Shown here in pieces: positions 21,186 through 31,401 of a stretch of DNA of 64,000 nucleotides. The position numbers were made by a program, and so were the translations under genes. Position 1 is the first letter of the stretch. Every line of letters begins with the position of its first letter. Source of the DNA: Ramlibacter humi (GTDB lineage Bacteria; Pseudomonadota; Gammaproteobacteria; Burkholderiales; Burkholderiaceae_C); the NCBI RefSeq assembly GCF_004681975.1, contig NZ_SMLK01000001.1:124001-188000 (forward strand), given 5' to 3'. A model generated the notes under the pieces. That model saw nothing but the letters and a program-made list of their open reading frames with translations, was not told where the DNA came from and searched no databases.

Positions 21186-22196
21186 ATGAAAAAACCCCTC
21201 ATCGCCGCGGCGCTCGCGGCCTGCGCAGGCAGCGCGTTCGCGCAGCAAATCAACGTGATCTGCTCGGTCCAGGCCGAGTGGTGCAGCCTGCTGTCCACGG
21301 TCTATGCGCGCTCCACGGGCGTGAAGGTGAACATGTCGCTCAAGGGCTCCGGCGAGGCGCTGGCGCAGCTGGCCGCCGAAAAGGAGAACCCGAAGACCGA
21401 CGTCTGGTTCGGCGGCACGGGCGACCCTCACCTGCAGGCGGCGGAGCAGGGCCTCACCCTCGAATACAAGTCGCCCTCCCTGCCGCAGTTGCACGAATGG
21501 GCGCAGCAGCAAGCGAAGCAATCGGGCTACAAGACCGTGGGCATCTATTCCGGCCCGCTGGGCTTCGGCTACAACCCCGAGCTGCTGGCCAAGAAGAAGC
21601 TCGCCGTGCCCAAGGCCTGGGCCGACCTGCTCAAGCCGCAGTACAAGGGCGATATCCAGGTGGCCAACCCCGCTTCCAGCGGCACCGCCTACACCATGAT
21701 CGCCACGCTGGTGCAGCTGATGGGCGAGGAGAAGGCGTTCGACTACCTGAAGGGCCTGCACAAGAACGTGGGGCAGTACACGCGCTCGGGCACGGCGCCC
21801 ATCAAGGCCGTCGCGCGCGGCGAGACCGCGGTGTCCATCAGCTTCGTGCACGACGGCCCGCAGGAAAAGATGGCGGGCTTCCCGGTGGAGACGGTCACCC
21901 CGCAGGAAGGCACCGGCGCCGAGATCGGTTCCATGAGCATCATCAAGGGCGCGCGCAACCTCGACGCGGCCAAGAAGTTCTACGAGTTCGCGCTGACGGC
22001 TTCGGCGCAGGAACTCGCCGCCGCCGCCAAGCAGTACCAGCTGCCCAGCAACAAGGGCGCGAAGGTCGATCCCAACGTCCCCGACTTCAAGAAGATCAAG
22101 CTGATCAGCTATGACTACGCGAAGTACGGCGCCAGCAGCGAGCGCAAGCGCCTGATCTCGCGCTGGGAGAAGGAAGTCAACTCGCTGCCTCGCTGA
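21186..22196 (+). CDS. ABC transporter substrate-binding protein, AfuA-like (predicted organophosphate uptake)
   Basis: 336 aa periplasmic binding protein. Signal peptide MKKPLIAAALAACAGSAFAQ, then QINVICSVQAEWCSLLSTVY. The family is the cluster that includes Fe(III)-binding FbpA/FutA, hexose-phosphate-binding AfuA and the phosphonate-binding PhnS2 group. The tyrosine pair typical of ferric-binding FbpA is not obvious near the C terminus (residues read ISYDYAKYGASSERKRLI). With the Pho box upstream, a phosphorylated substrate is more likely than iron. The stop overlaps the permease start (TGATG). Confidence 0.85.
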   Translation: MKKPLIAAALAACAGSAFAQQINVICSVQAEWCSLLSTVYARSTGVKVNMSLKGSGEALAQLAAEKENPKTDVWFGGTGDPHLQAAEQGLTLEYKSPSLPQLHEWAQQQAKQSGYKTVGIYSGPLGFGYNPELLAKKKLAVPKAWADLLKPQYKGDIQVANPASSGTAYTMIATLVQLMGEEKAFDYLKGLHKNVGQYTRSGTAPIKAVARGETAVSISFVHDGPQEKMAGFPVETVTPQEGTGAEIGSMSIIKGARNLDAAKKFYEFALTASAQELAAAAKQYQLPSNKGAKVDPNVPDFKKIKLISYDYAKYGASSERKRLISRWEKEVNSLPR

Positions 22197-24415
22197 TGCG
22201 CCGCGCGCCCGAGCTGGCCATCCGCCTCTGGTTGGTGGCGGGTTTGCTGGGGTATGTGGCGCTGCCCTGGTACGCCATCCAGGACGCGGGCTGGTGGCAG
22301 GCCGTGCCGGGCGTCTTCGGCGGTCCCGAAACCGCCAACGGCATCACGCAGGCGCTCCTGCACGGACGCAAATGGCTGCTCGGCGGCTTGATCGGGCTGG
22401 CCATCGCCGCCGTCGGCCTGGGCCACCCACCGGGACGCGTGCAAGGCCGCTGGTTGCTGGCGGGCGGGCTCACCGGGCTGCTCACCCTCTTGGGCAGCGG
22501 CTTTCTGGTCGGCGCGAAGGGGTGGTCCTTCGCCTTCCTCGAGCGCGCTTTCGGCGAACTGGCCGCGCAGCAGTACGGCATGGGTGCGGGCGCCTTCGTG
22601 GTGCTCGCGGCACTGACGGTGCTCGCCGCGGCCGGCGTCGCGCGAATGGGGTTCTTCCGCGGCGACACCTTCGTCGCGGCCAGCGTGCTCGGCGCGGGCC
22701 TGCTGCTGCTGCTGTTCATCGCCTACCCGGTCGCGAGGGCCTTGTCGGCGGCGTTCCTCGATGACGCCGGGCACCTGTCGCTGCTCGCCATCTACGAACG
22801 CATCGGCAACGAACGCATCTGGGGCTTGTCCTGCCTGGCGGGCGGCGTGCGCTGCGGCGTCGCCTGGAATACGCTGACGCTTGCGCTGCTCACGGCGGCC
22901 GGCACCACGCTGCTGGGCACGCTGTTCGCGTTGCTGGCCGAGCGTGGCCCGCGCCGGTGGCAGGTGCCGCTGCGCGTGCTGGCGCTGCTGCCGATCATCA
23001 CGCCGCCGTTCGTGGTCGGGCTGGGCCTGATCCTGCTGTTCGGCCGCGCGGGTGTGGTCAACCAGCTGCTGGAACACTTCTTCGGCGTCGAGCCCACGCG
23101 CTGGTTCTACGGCATGTTCGGCATCTGGCTTGCGCAGCTGTTCGCCTTCACGCCCATCGCCTTCATGATCATGCGCGGCGTGGTGCAGGGCGTCGCGCCC
23201 AGCCTGGAAGAAGCGGCGCAGACGCTGCGCGCGGGCCGCTCGCGCACGTTCCTCACCATCACGCTGCCGCTGCTGAAGCCGGGGCTGGCCAACGCGTTCC
23301 TCGTCGGGTTCATCGAGAGCATCGCCGACTTCGGCAACCCGGTGGTCGTGGGCGGCCAGTTCGCCGTGCTGTCGACCGACATCTTCTTCGCCATCGTCGG
23401 CGCGCAGAACGATCCCGGCCGCGCGGCGTCGCTGTCCTGGGTGCTCACGCTCTTCGCGCTCGGCGTCTTCGCGCTGCAACGCGCGATGCTGGGCCGCACT
23501 TCGTTCACCACCGTCGGCGGCAAGGGCGATGCGGGCCTGGCGATGCCGTTGCCCGATGGCGTGCGCCGGGCCGTGTACGCGGTCGCCGTCCCGTGGCTGG
23601 CTTTCACGGTGGTGATCTACCTGTTCGCCTTCGCCGGCGGCCTGGTGCAGACGTGGGGACGCAACTACACGCCGACGCTGCAGCACTTCAGGACCGCCTT
23701 CGCGCTGGAATGGGGCGCCTTCGGCATCGTGTGGGCGGGCACCGCTTGGGACTCGCTCTTCACCACGTTGAAGCTGGCGGCCGCCGCGGCGCCGCTGACG
23801 GCGGGCCTGGGGCTGCTCATCGCCTGGCTGCTGGCGCGCACGGAATTCCGCGGGCAGGGGCTCTTCGAGTTCGCCGCGCTGCTGGCTTTCGCCATCCCCG
23901 GCACGGTGCTAGGCGTGAGCTACATCATGGCTTTCAACGTGCCGCCATTCGAGCTGACGGGCACCGGCCTGGTCATCGTGCTGTGCTTCCTGTTCCGCAA
24001 CCTGCCGGTGGGCGTGCGGGCGGGCACGGCGGCCCTGAAACAGCTGGACCGGTCGCTGGACGAAGCTTCGCTGATGCTGCGCGCGTCCACCGCGCAGACG
24101 CTGTGGCACGTGGTGCTGCCGCTGCTGAAGCCGGCGCTGGTGGCGTCGCTGGTCTACAGCTTCGTGCGCGCGATGACCACGGTGTCGGCCGTGATCTTCC
24201 TCGTGACGGCGGAGAACGACCTGGCCACCACCTACATCATCAGCCGCGTGGGCAACGGCGACTACGGCGTCGCGCTGGCGTACTGCACGGTGCTGATCGT
24301 GCTGATGACGCTGGCCATCGCGCTGATCCAGCTGGCAGTGGGCGAACGGCGTTTGGGCCGGCGCACGGCGGCGCCCGCGCACCAGGGGCATCACAAGATG
24401 GAGGGCCTGGCCTAG
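22196..24415 (+). CDS. ABC transporter permease, fused two-domain (AfuB-like)
   Basis: 739 aa, about 16 hydrophobic segments. An N-terminal extension of several helices (residues 1-185) precedes two permease domains, each with an EAA-type loop: SLEEAAQTLRAGRSRTFLTI in the first and SLDEASLMLRASTAQTLWHV in the second. This fused plan with additional N-terminal helices matches AfuB and some FbpB proteins. The ATG at 22196 shares its A with the binding-protein stop. It forms the inner-membrane channel for the substrate delivered by the upstream protein. Confidence 0.9.
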   Translation: MRRAPELAIRLWLVAGLLGYVALPWYAIQDAGWWQAVPGVFGGPETANGITQALLHGRKWLLGGLIGLAIAAVGLGHPPGRVQGRWLLAGGLTGLLTLLGSGFLVGAKGWSFAFLERAFGELAAQQYGMGAGAFVVLAALTVLAAAGVARMGFFRGDTFVAASVLGAGLLLLLFIAYPVARALSAAFLDDAGHLSLLAIYERIGNERIWGLSCLAGGVRCGVAWNTLTLALLTAAGTTLLGTLFALLAERGPRRWQVPLRVLALLPIITPPFVVGLGLILLFGRAGVVNQLLEHFFGVEPTRWFYGMFGIWLAQLFAFTPIAFMIMRGVVQGVAPSLEEAAQTLRAGRSRTFLTITLPLLKPGLANAFLVGFIESIADFGNPVVVGGQFAVLSTDIFFAIVGAQNDPGRAASLSWVLTLFALGVFALQRAMLGRTSFTTVGGKGDAGLAMPLPDGVRRAVYAVAVPWLAFTVVIYLFAFAGGLVQTWGRNYTPTLQHFRTAFALEWGAFGIVWAGTAWDSLFTTLKLAAAAAPLTAGLGLLIAWLLARTEFRGQGLFEFAALLAFAIPGTVLGVSYIMAFNVPPFELTGTGLVIVLCFLFRNLPVGVRAGTAALKQLDRSLDEASLMLRASTAQTLWHVVLPLLKPALVASLVYSFVRAMTTVSAVIFLVTAENDLATTYIISRVGNGDYGVALAYCTVLIVLMTLAIALIQLAVGERRLGRRTAAPAHQGHHKMEGLA

Positions 24416-24431
24416 GGCGCCGGGCGGGAAC

Positions 24432-25478
<1,047 letters not shown>

Positions 25479-25527
25479 GCCGCCGGCGACTGCGGCGGCG
25501 AGCATACGCGTGCCTATGATCCGCCGC

Positions 25528-26013
25528 ATGTCCACCTTCACCATCCGTCCCGCGGCGCCCGCCGACGCGGACACGCTCGCCGGGTTCAACATCGCGATGG
25601 CTTTCGAGACCGAGCACCGGCGCCTGATCCCCGAGGTGGTGGGCCGCGGCGTGCGCCGCATGCTGGACCAGCCTTCGATGGGCTTCTACCTCGTGGCCGA
25701 ACGCGCCGGCGCCGTCATGGCTTCGGCCATGGTCACCACCGAGTGGAGCGACTGGCGCGACGGCCGCTTCTGGTGGCTGCAAAGCGTCTACGTGCGGCCC
25801 GAAGCGCGCCGGCAGGGCGCTTTCCGCGCGCTGTACGAAGCCATTCGCGAGCGCGCCATGAACGAAGGCGACGTCTGTGGCTTTCGCCTGTACGTGGAGA
25901 AGGACAACGAGGCCGCGATGGCCACCTACCGCAGCCTGGGCATGGCGGGCACGGACTACCGCGTGATGGAAGAGCTGCGCCCCGGCGTGGTGTACCTGCA
26001 GCCCGGAAACTGA
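25528..26013 (+). CDS. GNAT-family N-acetyltransferase
   Basis: 161 aa. The acetyl-CoA binding loop is VYVRPEARRQGAFRALYE, and the motif-B region is FRLYVEKDNEAAMATYRSLG, both standard for GNAT enzymes. Transfers an acetyl group to an unidentified amine. An ATG at 25516 would add four residues (MIRR); the ATG at 25528 gives the canonical GNAT start MSTFTIRPA. It ends 7 bp before the convergent sensor-kinase gene. Confidence 0.88.
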   Translation: MSTFTIRPAAPADADTLAGFNIAMAFETEHRRLIPEVVGRGVRRMLDQPSMGFYLVAERAGAVMASAMVTTEWSDWRDGRFWWLQSVYVRPEARRQGAFRALYEAIRERAMNEGDVCGFRLYVEKDNEAAMATYRSLGMAGTDYRVMEELRPGVVYLQPGN

Positions 26014-26020
26014 AGCGGCC

Positions 26021-27565
26021 TCAGGCCGGCGCCCGGATCGCCGGCAGGCGGAACGTGAAGGTGGACCCCTGGCCGACGCCGCCGCTGTGCGCGGTCATCG
26101 TGCCGCCGTGCATCTGCACCAGCGCGCGCGCCAGCGCCAGGCCCACGCCCAGGCCGCTGTCGGTGGTGACGGCCAGGCCGGCGGCGCCCTGCGCGAACAG
26201 GTCGAAGATCTGGTCGAGCTCTTCGGTGCTGATGCCGCGGCCGTTGTCGGTGACCGAAACCTCCACGGTGCCGTCCAGCCGGCGCGACGCGACGCGCAGC
26301 AGCCCCTTCTCGGGCGTGTACTTGGCGGCGTTGACCAGCAGGTTCTGCAGCACCTGCGCCAGCCGCGTGGGATCGGCGTCCACCCAGGCGTGGCCGGGCA
26401 TGATGTCCATCTCCAGCTGGTGGTGGCGTGCCTCGATCAGCGGCCGCACGGTCTCGATGCTGCGCTGGATGATCTCCTCCAGCGGCACCGGCTCGCGCCG
26501 CAGCTTGATCTTTCCGGTGGTCAGGCGCGAGACGTCCAGCAGGTCGTCCACCAGCCGCGTGAGCTGCGTCACCTGCCGGTCGATGACGTCGCGCAGCTTG
26601 CCCACCTGGCCCGGCACCTGGCCGTCGAGCTTCTGCAGGATGGTGACCGCGTTGCGGATGGGGGCCAGCGGGTTGCGCAGTTCGTGCGCCAGCATGGCCA
26701 GGAACTCGTTCATGCGCTGGCTGGACCGCTCCAGGTCTTCCAGCTTGCGCAGCTGCGACAGGTCCTGCGTGATCTTGGCGAAACCCACCAGTTCGCCGGT
26801 GCTGCCGTACATCGGCGTCACCGTCACCTTGCCCCAGAAGCGGCTGCCGTCCTTGCGCAAGCGCCAGCCTTCGTCCTCGAAGCGGCCGTGGCGGCGCGCC
26901 AGCTCCAGCTCGTTCTGCGGCTTGCCGGCCGTGCGGTCGGTGGGCGAGAAGAAGATGCCGAAGTGCTGGCCCAGGATCTCGGCGCCGGTGTAGCCGTGGA
27001 TCATCTCGGCGCCGCGGTTCCAGCTTTGCACGCGGCCCTGCGCGTCGAGCATGAACACGGCGTGGTCGGAGATGCTGTCCACCAGCAGGCGGAAGCGTTC
27101 CTCGCTGCGGCGCAGTTCTTCCTCGTGCGCGCGCCGCTCGGTGAGGTCGCGCGTGACCTTGGCGAAGCCGGTCAGCTCGCCGGTGGCGGGGTCGCGCAGC
27201 GCGGTGATGACCACGTTGGCCCAGAACCGCGTGCCGTCCTTGCGCACGCGCCAGCCTTCGTCCTCGAAGCGGCCGTCGCGGGTGGCGCGGCGCAGCTCTT
27301 CCTCGGGCCAGCCGGTGGCCACTGCCTCGGGCGGGTAGAAGATGGAAAAGTGGCGGCCCAGCACCTCGTCGCGGCGCCAGCCCTTGAGCTTCTGGGCGCC
27401 GCTGTTCCAGGAGACGATGTGCCCCCCGGTGTCGAGCAGGAAGATGCCGTAGTCGACGACCGCCTCGATCAGCAACTGCAGGCGCTGTTCGATCGAGTTG
27501 CCGCTGGCCGGGGCGGTTGCGATGGCTGTCAAGACGGTGGGAAATGCCTTTGGGTGGCACGCCAT
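26021..27565 (-). CDS. PAS-PAS sensor histidine kinase
   Basis: 514 aa, no membrane segment, so probably a cytoplasmic sensor. Two PAS-PAC units (about 30-145 and 155-270) are near copies: each ends in GRFEDEGW(R)VRKDG..FW and GFAK(V/I)T.DL. HisKA has His294 in MLAHELRNPLAPI; the HATPase shows NLLVNAAKYTPEKG, DNGRGIS and GLGVGLALARALV. No response regulator gene is adjacent. A start at a TTG about 12 codons in is also possible. Divergent from topoisomerase IB across a 119-bp gap. Confidence 0.9.
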   Translation of the reverse strand: MACHPKAFPTVLTAIATAPASGNSIEQRLQLLIEAVVDYGIFLLDTGGHIVSWNSGAQKLKGWRRDEVLGRHFSIFYPPEAVATGWPEEELRRATRDGRFEDEGWRVRKDGTRFWANVVITALRDPATGELTGFAKVTRDLTERRAHEEELRRSEERFRLLVDSISDHAVFMLDAQGRVQSWNRGAEMIHGYTGAEILGQHFGIFFSPTDRTAGKPQNELELARRHGRFEDEGWRLRKDGSRFWGKVTVTPMYGSTGELVGFAKITQDLSQLRKLEDLERSSQRMNEFLAMLAHELRNPLAPIRNAVTILQKLDGQVPGQVGKLRDVIDRQVTQLTRLVDDLLDVSRLTTGKIKLRREPVPLEEIIQRSIETVRPLIEARHHQLEMDIMPGHAWVDADPTRLAQVLQNLLVNAAKYTPEKGLLRVASRRLDGTVEVSVTDNGRGISTEELDQIFDLFAQGAAGLAVTTDSGLGVGLALARALVQMHGGTMTAHSGGVGQGSTFTFRLPAIRAPA

Positions 27566-27684
27566 TATCGGCGGCAAGGCCCGCGCGCGGAGCTCAGCAA
27601 TGCGGCCTGTCGGCACGCGCGGGCGGCGCCGCGGCGCCGGCGTCCTACGGTTGCGGCGCCGCGCGGAGGCCACCATCGCGGGCC

Positions 27685-28854
27685 ATGAAGGAAGAACGCG
27701 CGCCCGACCCGGCGGCCGATCCCGAACAGGCCGCCCTCGCGGCCGGCCTGCGCTACGTCAGCGACGAGGAGCCTGGCTTGTCACGCGAGCCGGCGAAGGA
27801 CGGCTTCACCTACCGGCGCTCCGGCGGCGCGGAGGTGCGCGACGAAGCCACGCTCGAGCGCATCCGCAAGCTGGCCATCCCGCCCGCGTACACCGACGTG
27901 TGGATCTGCACGTCGCCCAACGGCCACCTGCAGGCCACCGGCCGCGATGCCCGCGGCCGCAAACAGTACCGCTATCACCCGCGCTTTCGCGAGGTTCGCG
28001 AGGAGACCAAATACGGCCACATGCTCGAGTTCGCGCGCGCGCTGCCGGCCATCCGCCAGACCATCGCGGATCACATGGCGATGCGCGGCTTGCCGCGCGA
28101 GAAGGTGCTGGCCACCGTGGTGCACCTGCTGGAGACCACGCTGATCCGCGTGGGCAACGACGACTACGCCAGGGAGAACAAGAGCTTCGGCCTCACCACG
28201 CTGCGCAACCGGCACGTGGCGGTGGAGGGCGGTCAGCTGCGCTTCAACTTCAAGGGCAAGAGCGGCAAGACCTGGCGGCTGCAGGTGCAGGACCGCCGCG
28301 TGGCCAAGGTGGTGCGGGCCTGCCAGGAGCTGCCGGGCCAGCGCCTCTTCCAGTACACCGACGACGGCGGCGAGGCGCGCGAGGTGACGTCATCGGACGT
28401 CAACGACTACCTGCGCGAGATCACCGGCCGCGACGTCACGGCCAAGGACTTCCGCACCTGGGCCGGCACCGTCATGGCGGCGCTGGCCCTGCAGGAGATC
28501 GAAAGGGTCGATACGCAGGCGGCGATGAAGAAGAACGTTCGCGCGGCGGTGGAGCGCGTGTCCGCCCGGCTGGGCAACACGCCGGCCGTCTGCCGCAAGT
28601 GCTACGTGCACCCGGAAGTGTTCGCCGCCTACGCCGAAGGCGAACTGCTGCTGCAGGTGGGCGGGAGGGTGGAGCGGGCGCTGGACACCGCCCGGCTGCG
28701 GCCGGAGGAGACGGCGGTGCTCACGCTGCTGGAGACCCGCCTCTCCCGCACCCTGGAAGGCCAGCTGGACCAAAGCCTGGTGGCACTGCAAGGCAAAAAG
28801 CATGGCGCCCGGCCCAGGCGTGGCAAGGCCTCGGCAGCGCAAGCGAAAACTTGA
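27685..28854 (+). CDS. DNA topoisomerase IB (poxvirus/bacterial type)
   Basis: 389 aa. Relaxes supercoils through a 3'-phosphotyrosine link. Conserved elements: AIPPAYTDVWI and GRKQYRYHPRFREVREETKY in the N-terminal part; catalytic-core residues in TLIRVGNDDYARENKSFGLT (Arg), FNFKGKSGK (Lys), and DFRTWAGTV (Arg); active Tyr307 in CRKCYVHPEV. This is the usual bacterial TopIB layout. A basic Lys/Arg tail (residues 372-389) may aid DNA binding. The ATG at 27685 sits in a good context, and longer frames upstream are unlikely. Confidence 0.93.
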   Translation: MKEERAPDPAADPEQAALAAGLRYVSDEEPGLSREPAKDGFTYRRSGGAEVRDEATLERIRKLAIPPAYTDVWICTSPNGHLQATGRDARGRKQYRYHPRFREVREETKYGHMLEFARALPAIRQTIADHMAMRGLPREKVLATVVHLLETTLIRVGNDDYARENKSFGLTTLRNRHVAVEGGQLRFNFKGKSGKTWRLQVQDRRVAKVVRACQELPGQRLFQYTDDGGEAREVTSSDVNDYLREITGRDVTAKDFRTWAGTVMAALALQEIERVDTQAAMKKNVRAAVERVSARLGNTPAVCRKCYVHPEVFAAYAEGELLLQVGGRVERALDTARLRPEETAVLTLLETRLSRTLEGQLDQSLVALQGKKHGARPRRGKASAAQAKT

Positions 28855-28972
28855 GGGCTTTTTTTCAAGCATCGTCCTGCCCCGGCTTAAGCCAACTGCC
28901 TAAGCGCAGGCGCAGGCGCGTGCCTAAGCTTCCACCCACGCCGAACGAAGGCAAGAGGAAAGGAGAAGCCCC

Positions 28973-29179
28973 ATGTACCTGCCGCCCGAAGACCGCAACA
29001 GCGCGCTGTTCGCCCAGCTGGCCAAGTTGCAGTCGGCCGCCGCGCCCGCCCGCCCGCCTTTCGCCCGCGAACTGGCCGTGGCCCGCAACGAAGTGGCTCA
29101 TTTCGCCAACGCCGGCGCCGCGCAACCGATGCAGGGCTTGCAGCGCCGCAGCCGGCTGCAGGAAGGCGTGGCTCGCTGA
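28973..29179 (+). CDS. Small hypothetical protein
   Basis: 68 aa (MYLPPEDRNSALFAQLAKLQ...), soluble, alanine-rich and helical, no known family. AAAGGAG lies about 8 bp before the ATG, a strong ribosome site that supports translation. It follows a 118-bp spacer containing a GGCTTAAGCC palindrome (28884-28893) and two TGCCTAAGC copies. It converges on the nucleotidyltransferase gene. Confidence 0.55.
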   Translation: MYLPPEDRNSALFAQLAKLQSAAAPARPPFARELAVARNEVAHFANAGAAQPMQGLQRRSRLQEGVAR

Positions 29180-29232
29180 CCTAGCGCGCGACGAGCGCGC
29201 CGTATTCGCGGATGGTAGGGCGGGCAGCCGCT

Positions 29233-30063
29233 TCAGGCGTCCGCCTGCCGCGCCGGGATGGCGTCGGTCCACAACGCCACGTCGCCGGGCGTCATCGTGC
29301 TGGCCGGCGTGAGGCGGCCGTCCACGTAGCCCAGCTGCTCGACGTCGTGCAGGTACTGTTCGCGCGAGAGCAGCGTGCCGGCGCACACGTGCGGGTCGGC
29401 GGCCGGCGGCTGGCGCACCTCCTGCAGAAGCCGGTTGGCCAGTTCGTCCATCACCCACGCGGGGATGCGGTGGCGCTCGCCGGGGTAGATGTAGCCGAAC
29501 AGCGTCAGGTGCGCCAGCAGCACGCGCCAGTTGGGGCCGAAGCGCTGCAGCAGGCCGGGCCAGTCCAGCAGTTCGGCGTTCACCTGCAGCAGGTGCGCGA
29601 TGTCGGCGCCGTCGTAGCGCTCGCGCTCCATGATGAAGGCCTTGGACAGCAGGCCGTCCTCGATGTTGGCGATGCGCACCGGCACGCCCAGCACCAGCGT
29701 CTCGGTGTTGTCGTGGAACCAGAGGTCGTCCACCGGCGTCACGCCGTTGCCGGAGTTGAAGATGAGGTCGATGAAGTCCTCGCCGCCGTACACCTTGGCC
29801 AGCCAGTGCGGGTACGTCATCTCGGTGCGCCAGCCGCGTTCGCGCATCAGCGCGGCCACGCGGTCGAAGTCCTCGCGGCGGATGAACAGGTCCAGGTCCT
29901 TGGTCGAGCGGCGGATGCCGGTGAAGCAGGCGTGCGCGAACGCCCCGCCCACCAGGAAGGGCACGCCCGCGTCGGCGAGCGTGCGCAGCGCGGCGCGGTA
30001 GAAGCCGGCCGTGTGCGGGGCGACTTCTTCCTCCAGCGATGTGGCGACGGGCAGGGCGGACAT
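29233..30063 (-). CDS. Nucleotidyltransferase-fold protein (AbiEii/MNT-like)
   Basis: 276 aa. The sequence FLVGGAFAHACFTGIRRSTKDLDLFI contains the GG helix turn and the D-x-D pair of a minimal nucleotidyltransferase; later FIDLIFNSG supplies a third acidic residue. Such proteins transfer nucleotides to proteins or RNA, or act as AbiEii-type toxins. No antitoxin-like gene is adjacent, so a toxin role is not supported. The ATG at 30063 is chosen because the upstream extension to 30207 lacks family-like sequence. Function unknown. Confidence 0.68.
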   Translation of the reverse strand: MSALPVATSLEEEVAPHTAGFYRAALRTLADAGVPFLVGGAFAHACFTGIRRSTKDLDLFIRREDFDRVAALMRERGWRTEMTYPHWLAKVYGGEDFIDLIFNSGNGVTPVDDLWFHDNTETLVLGVPVRIANIEDGLLSKAFIMERERYDGADIAHLLQVNAELLDWPGLLQRFGPNWRVLLAHLTLFGYIYPGERHRIPAWVMDELANRLLQEVRQPPAADPHVCAGTLLSREQYLHDVEQLGYVDGRLTPASTMTPGDVALWTDAIPARQADA

Positions 30064-30233
30064 GGCGGCTCCGTGACAGGTTGCGGTCAGGGTAGGGGCG
30101 TGGCGGTCCGGCAGGCACGGCCAAGCTGCCCCATCGGGCGTCGGCGCGCGCCTACAGTGCGCGACGGTGGATGGACGATGGCCCAGCCTCGCGCCCCGGT
30201 GCAGCATGGTGCGGCGACTCCCATCCCATTCCC

Positions 30234-30983
30234 ATGTCCAGAACCGCCTCTCCCGGCGTGGTGCGCTTCGCCGCTGTCGGCGACATCCACGTCACCAAGG
30301 ACCATGCCGGCACGTTGCGCGGCTTCTTCGCGCAGGCCGCCGAGGCCGCCGACGCGCTGCTGCTGTGCGGCGACCTCACCGACTACGGCACGGCCGAGGA
30401 AGCCAAGGTGCTGGCCGACGAACTGGCCGCGGCCTCCTCGGTGCCCATCGTCGCCGTGCTGGGCAACCACGACTTCGAATCCGGCACGCCCGACGTCGTG
30501 CGGCAGATGCTCACCAAGGCGGGCGTGCGTGTGCTCGATGGCGAAGCCTGCGAGATCGAAGGCGTTGGCATCGCCGGCGCGAAAGGCTTCGCGGGCGGCT
30601 TCGGCCGCGGCTCGCTCGGCGCGTGGGGCGAACCGGCGATCAAGCTCTTCGTGCAGGAAGCGCTGAACGAGGCGCTGAAGCTGGAGTCGGCGCTGGCCAA
30701 GCTGCGCACGCCGCGCCGGCTGGCCATGCTGCATTACTCGCCCGTCAGCAGCACCGTGCAGGGCGAGCCCACGGAGATCCTGCCGTTCCTCGGCAGCAGC
30801 CGCCTGGAAGAGCCCCTGCTGCGCTACCCGGTGGACGCCGTGTTCCACGGCCACGCCCACCGCGGCACGGTGGAAGGCAAGACCATCAACGGCGTGCCGG
30901 TGTTCAACGTGGCCAAGCCGCTGCTGACGCGCACGCGGCCCGAGCAGCCGCCGTTCTACCTGTTCGAGGTGCCGAAGCCCTGA
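30234..30983 (+). CDS. Metallophosphoesterase (calcineurin-like)
   Basis: 249 aa. All five metal-binding blocks are visible: GDIHVTKDH, GDLTDYGT, GNHDFES, LHYSPV and FHGHAHRG. It hydrolyses a phosphomonoester or phosphodiester using two metals; the substrate is not evident. Cytoplasmic, no signal peptide. It ends 3 bp before the convergent glyoxalase gene. Confidence 0.9.
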   Translation: MSRTASPGVVRFAAVGDIHVTKDHAGTLRGFFAQAAEAADALLLCGDLTDYGTAEEAKVLADELAAASSVPIVAVLGNHDFESGTPDVVRQMLTKAGVRVLDGEACEIEGVGIAGAKGFAGGFGRGSLGAWGEPAIKLFVQEALNEALKLESALAKLRTPRRLAMLHYSPVSSTVQGEPTEILPFLGSSRLEEPLLRYPVDAVFHGHAHRGTVEGKTINGVPVFNVAKPLLTRTRPEQPPFYLFEVPKP

Positions 30984-30986
30984 ACG

Positions 30987-31382
30987 TCAGGCGGATTCGG
31001 CTTCGCGCTGGATCAGCTCGATCTTGTAGCCGTCGGGGTCTGTGACGAAGGCGATCACCGTGTTGCCGCCCTTGACCGGTCCCGGCTCGCGCGTGACGTT
31101 GCCGCCGGCCGCGCGGATCTTGTCGCAGGCGCCGTACACATCCGGCACGCCCAGCGCGATGTGGCCGTAGGCCGTGCCCAGCTCGTAGCTGGAGACGCCG
31201 TGGTTGTAGGTGAGCTCCAGCTCGGCATGGTCCGGGTTGGTGCCGTAGCCCACGAAGGCCAGCGAGTACTTCTGCTCCGGCCGTTCGGTCGTGCGCAGCA
31301 GCTTCATGCCGAGCACGCGGGTGTAGAAGTCGATCGAGCGCTGTAGGTCGCCGACGCGGAGCATGGTGTGGAGGAGGCGCAT
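30987..31382 (-). CDS. gloA: Lactoylglutathione lyase (glyoxalase I)
   Basis: 131 aa, the short nickel/cobalt-type bacterial enzyme. It isomerises the methylglyoxal-glutathione hemithioacetal to S-lactoylglutathione. Metal ligands are His5 (LLHTMLRV), Glu in ELELTYNHG, His in YGHIALGV, and Glu in [24 protein letters not shown] is the standard beta-alpha opening. The ATG at 31382 is standard; the longer frame to 31559 enters the repeat region. Confidence 0.95.
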   Translation of the reverse strand: MRLLHTMLRVGDLQRSIDFYTRVLGMKLLRTTERPEQKYSLAFVGYGTNPDHAELELTYNHGVSSYELGTAYGHIALGVPDVYGACDKIRAAGGNVTREPGPVKGGNTVIAFVTDPDGYKIELIQREAESA

Positions 31383-31401
31383 GGGCCGAATTATCCGCAG
31401 A

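Noticed and set aside
28850-28875. T-run after topoisomerase IB as an intrinsic terminator
   Set aside because: The seven-T run is inside a weak CTTGA/TCAAG pairing with no GC stem before it.
29233-30063. AbiE-type toxin-antitoxin system
   Set aside because: Only the nucleotidyltransferase half is present; the neighbours are a 68-aa convergent ORF and a phosphoesterase, neither resembling an AbiEi antitoxin.
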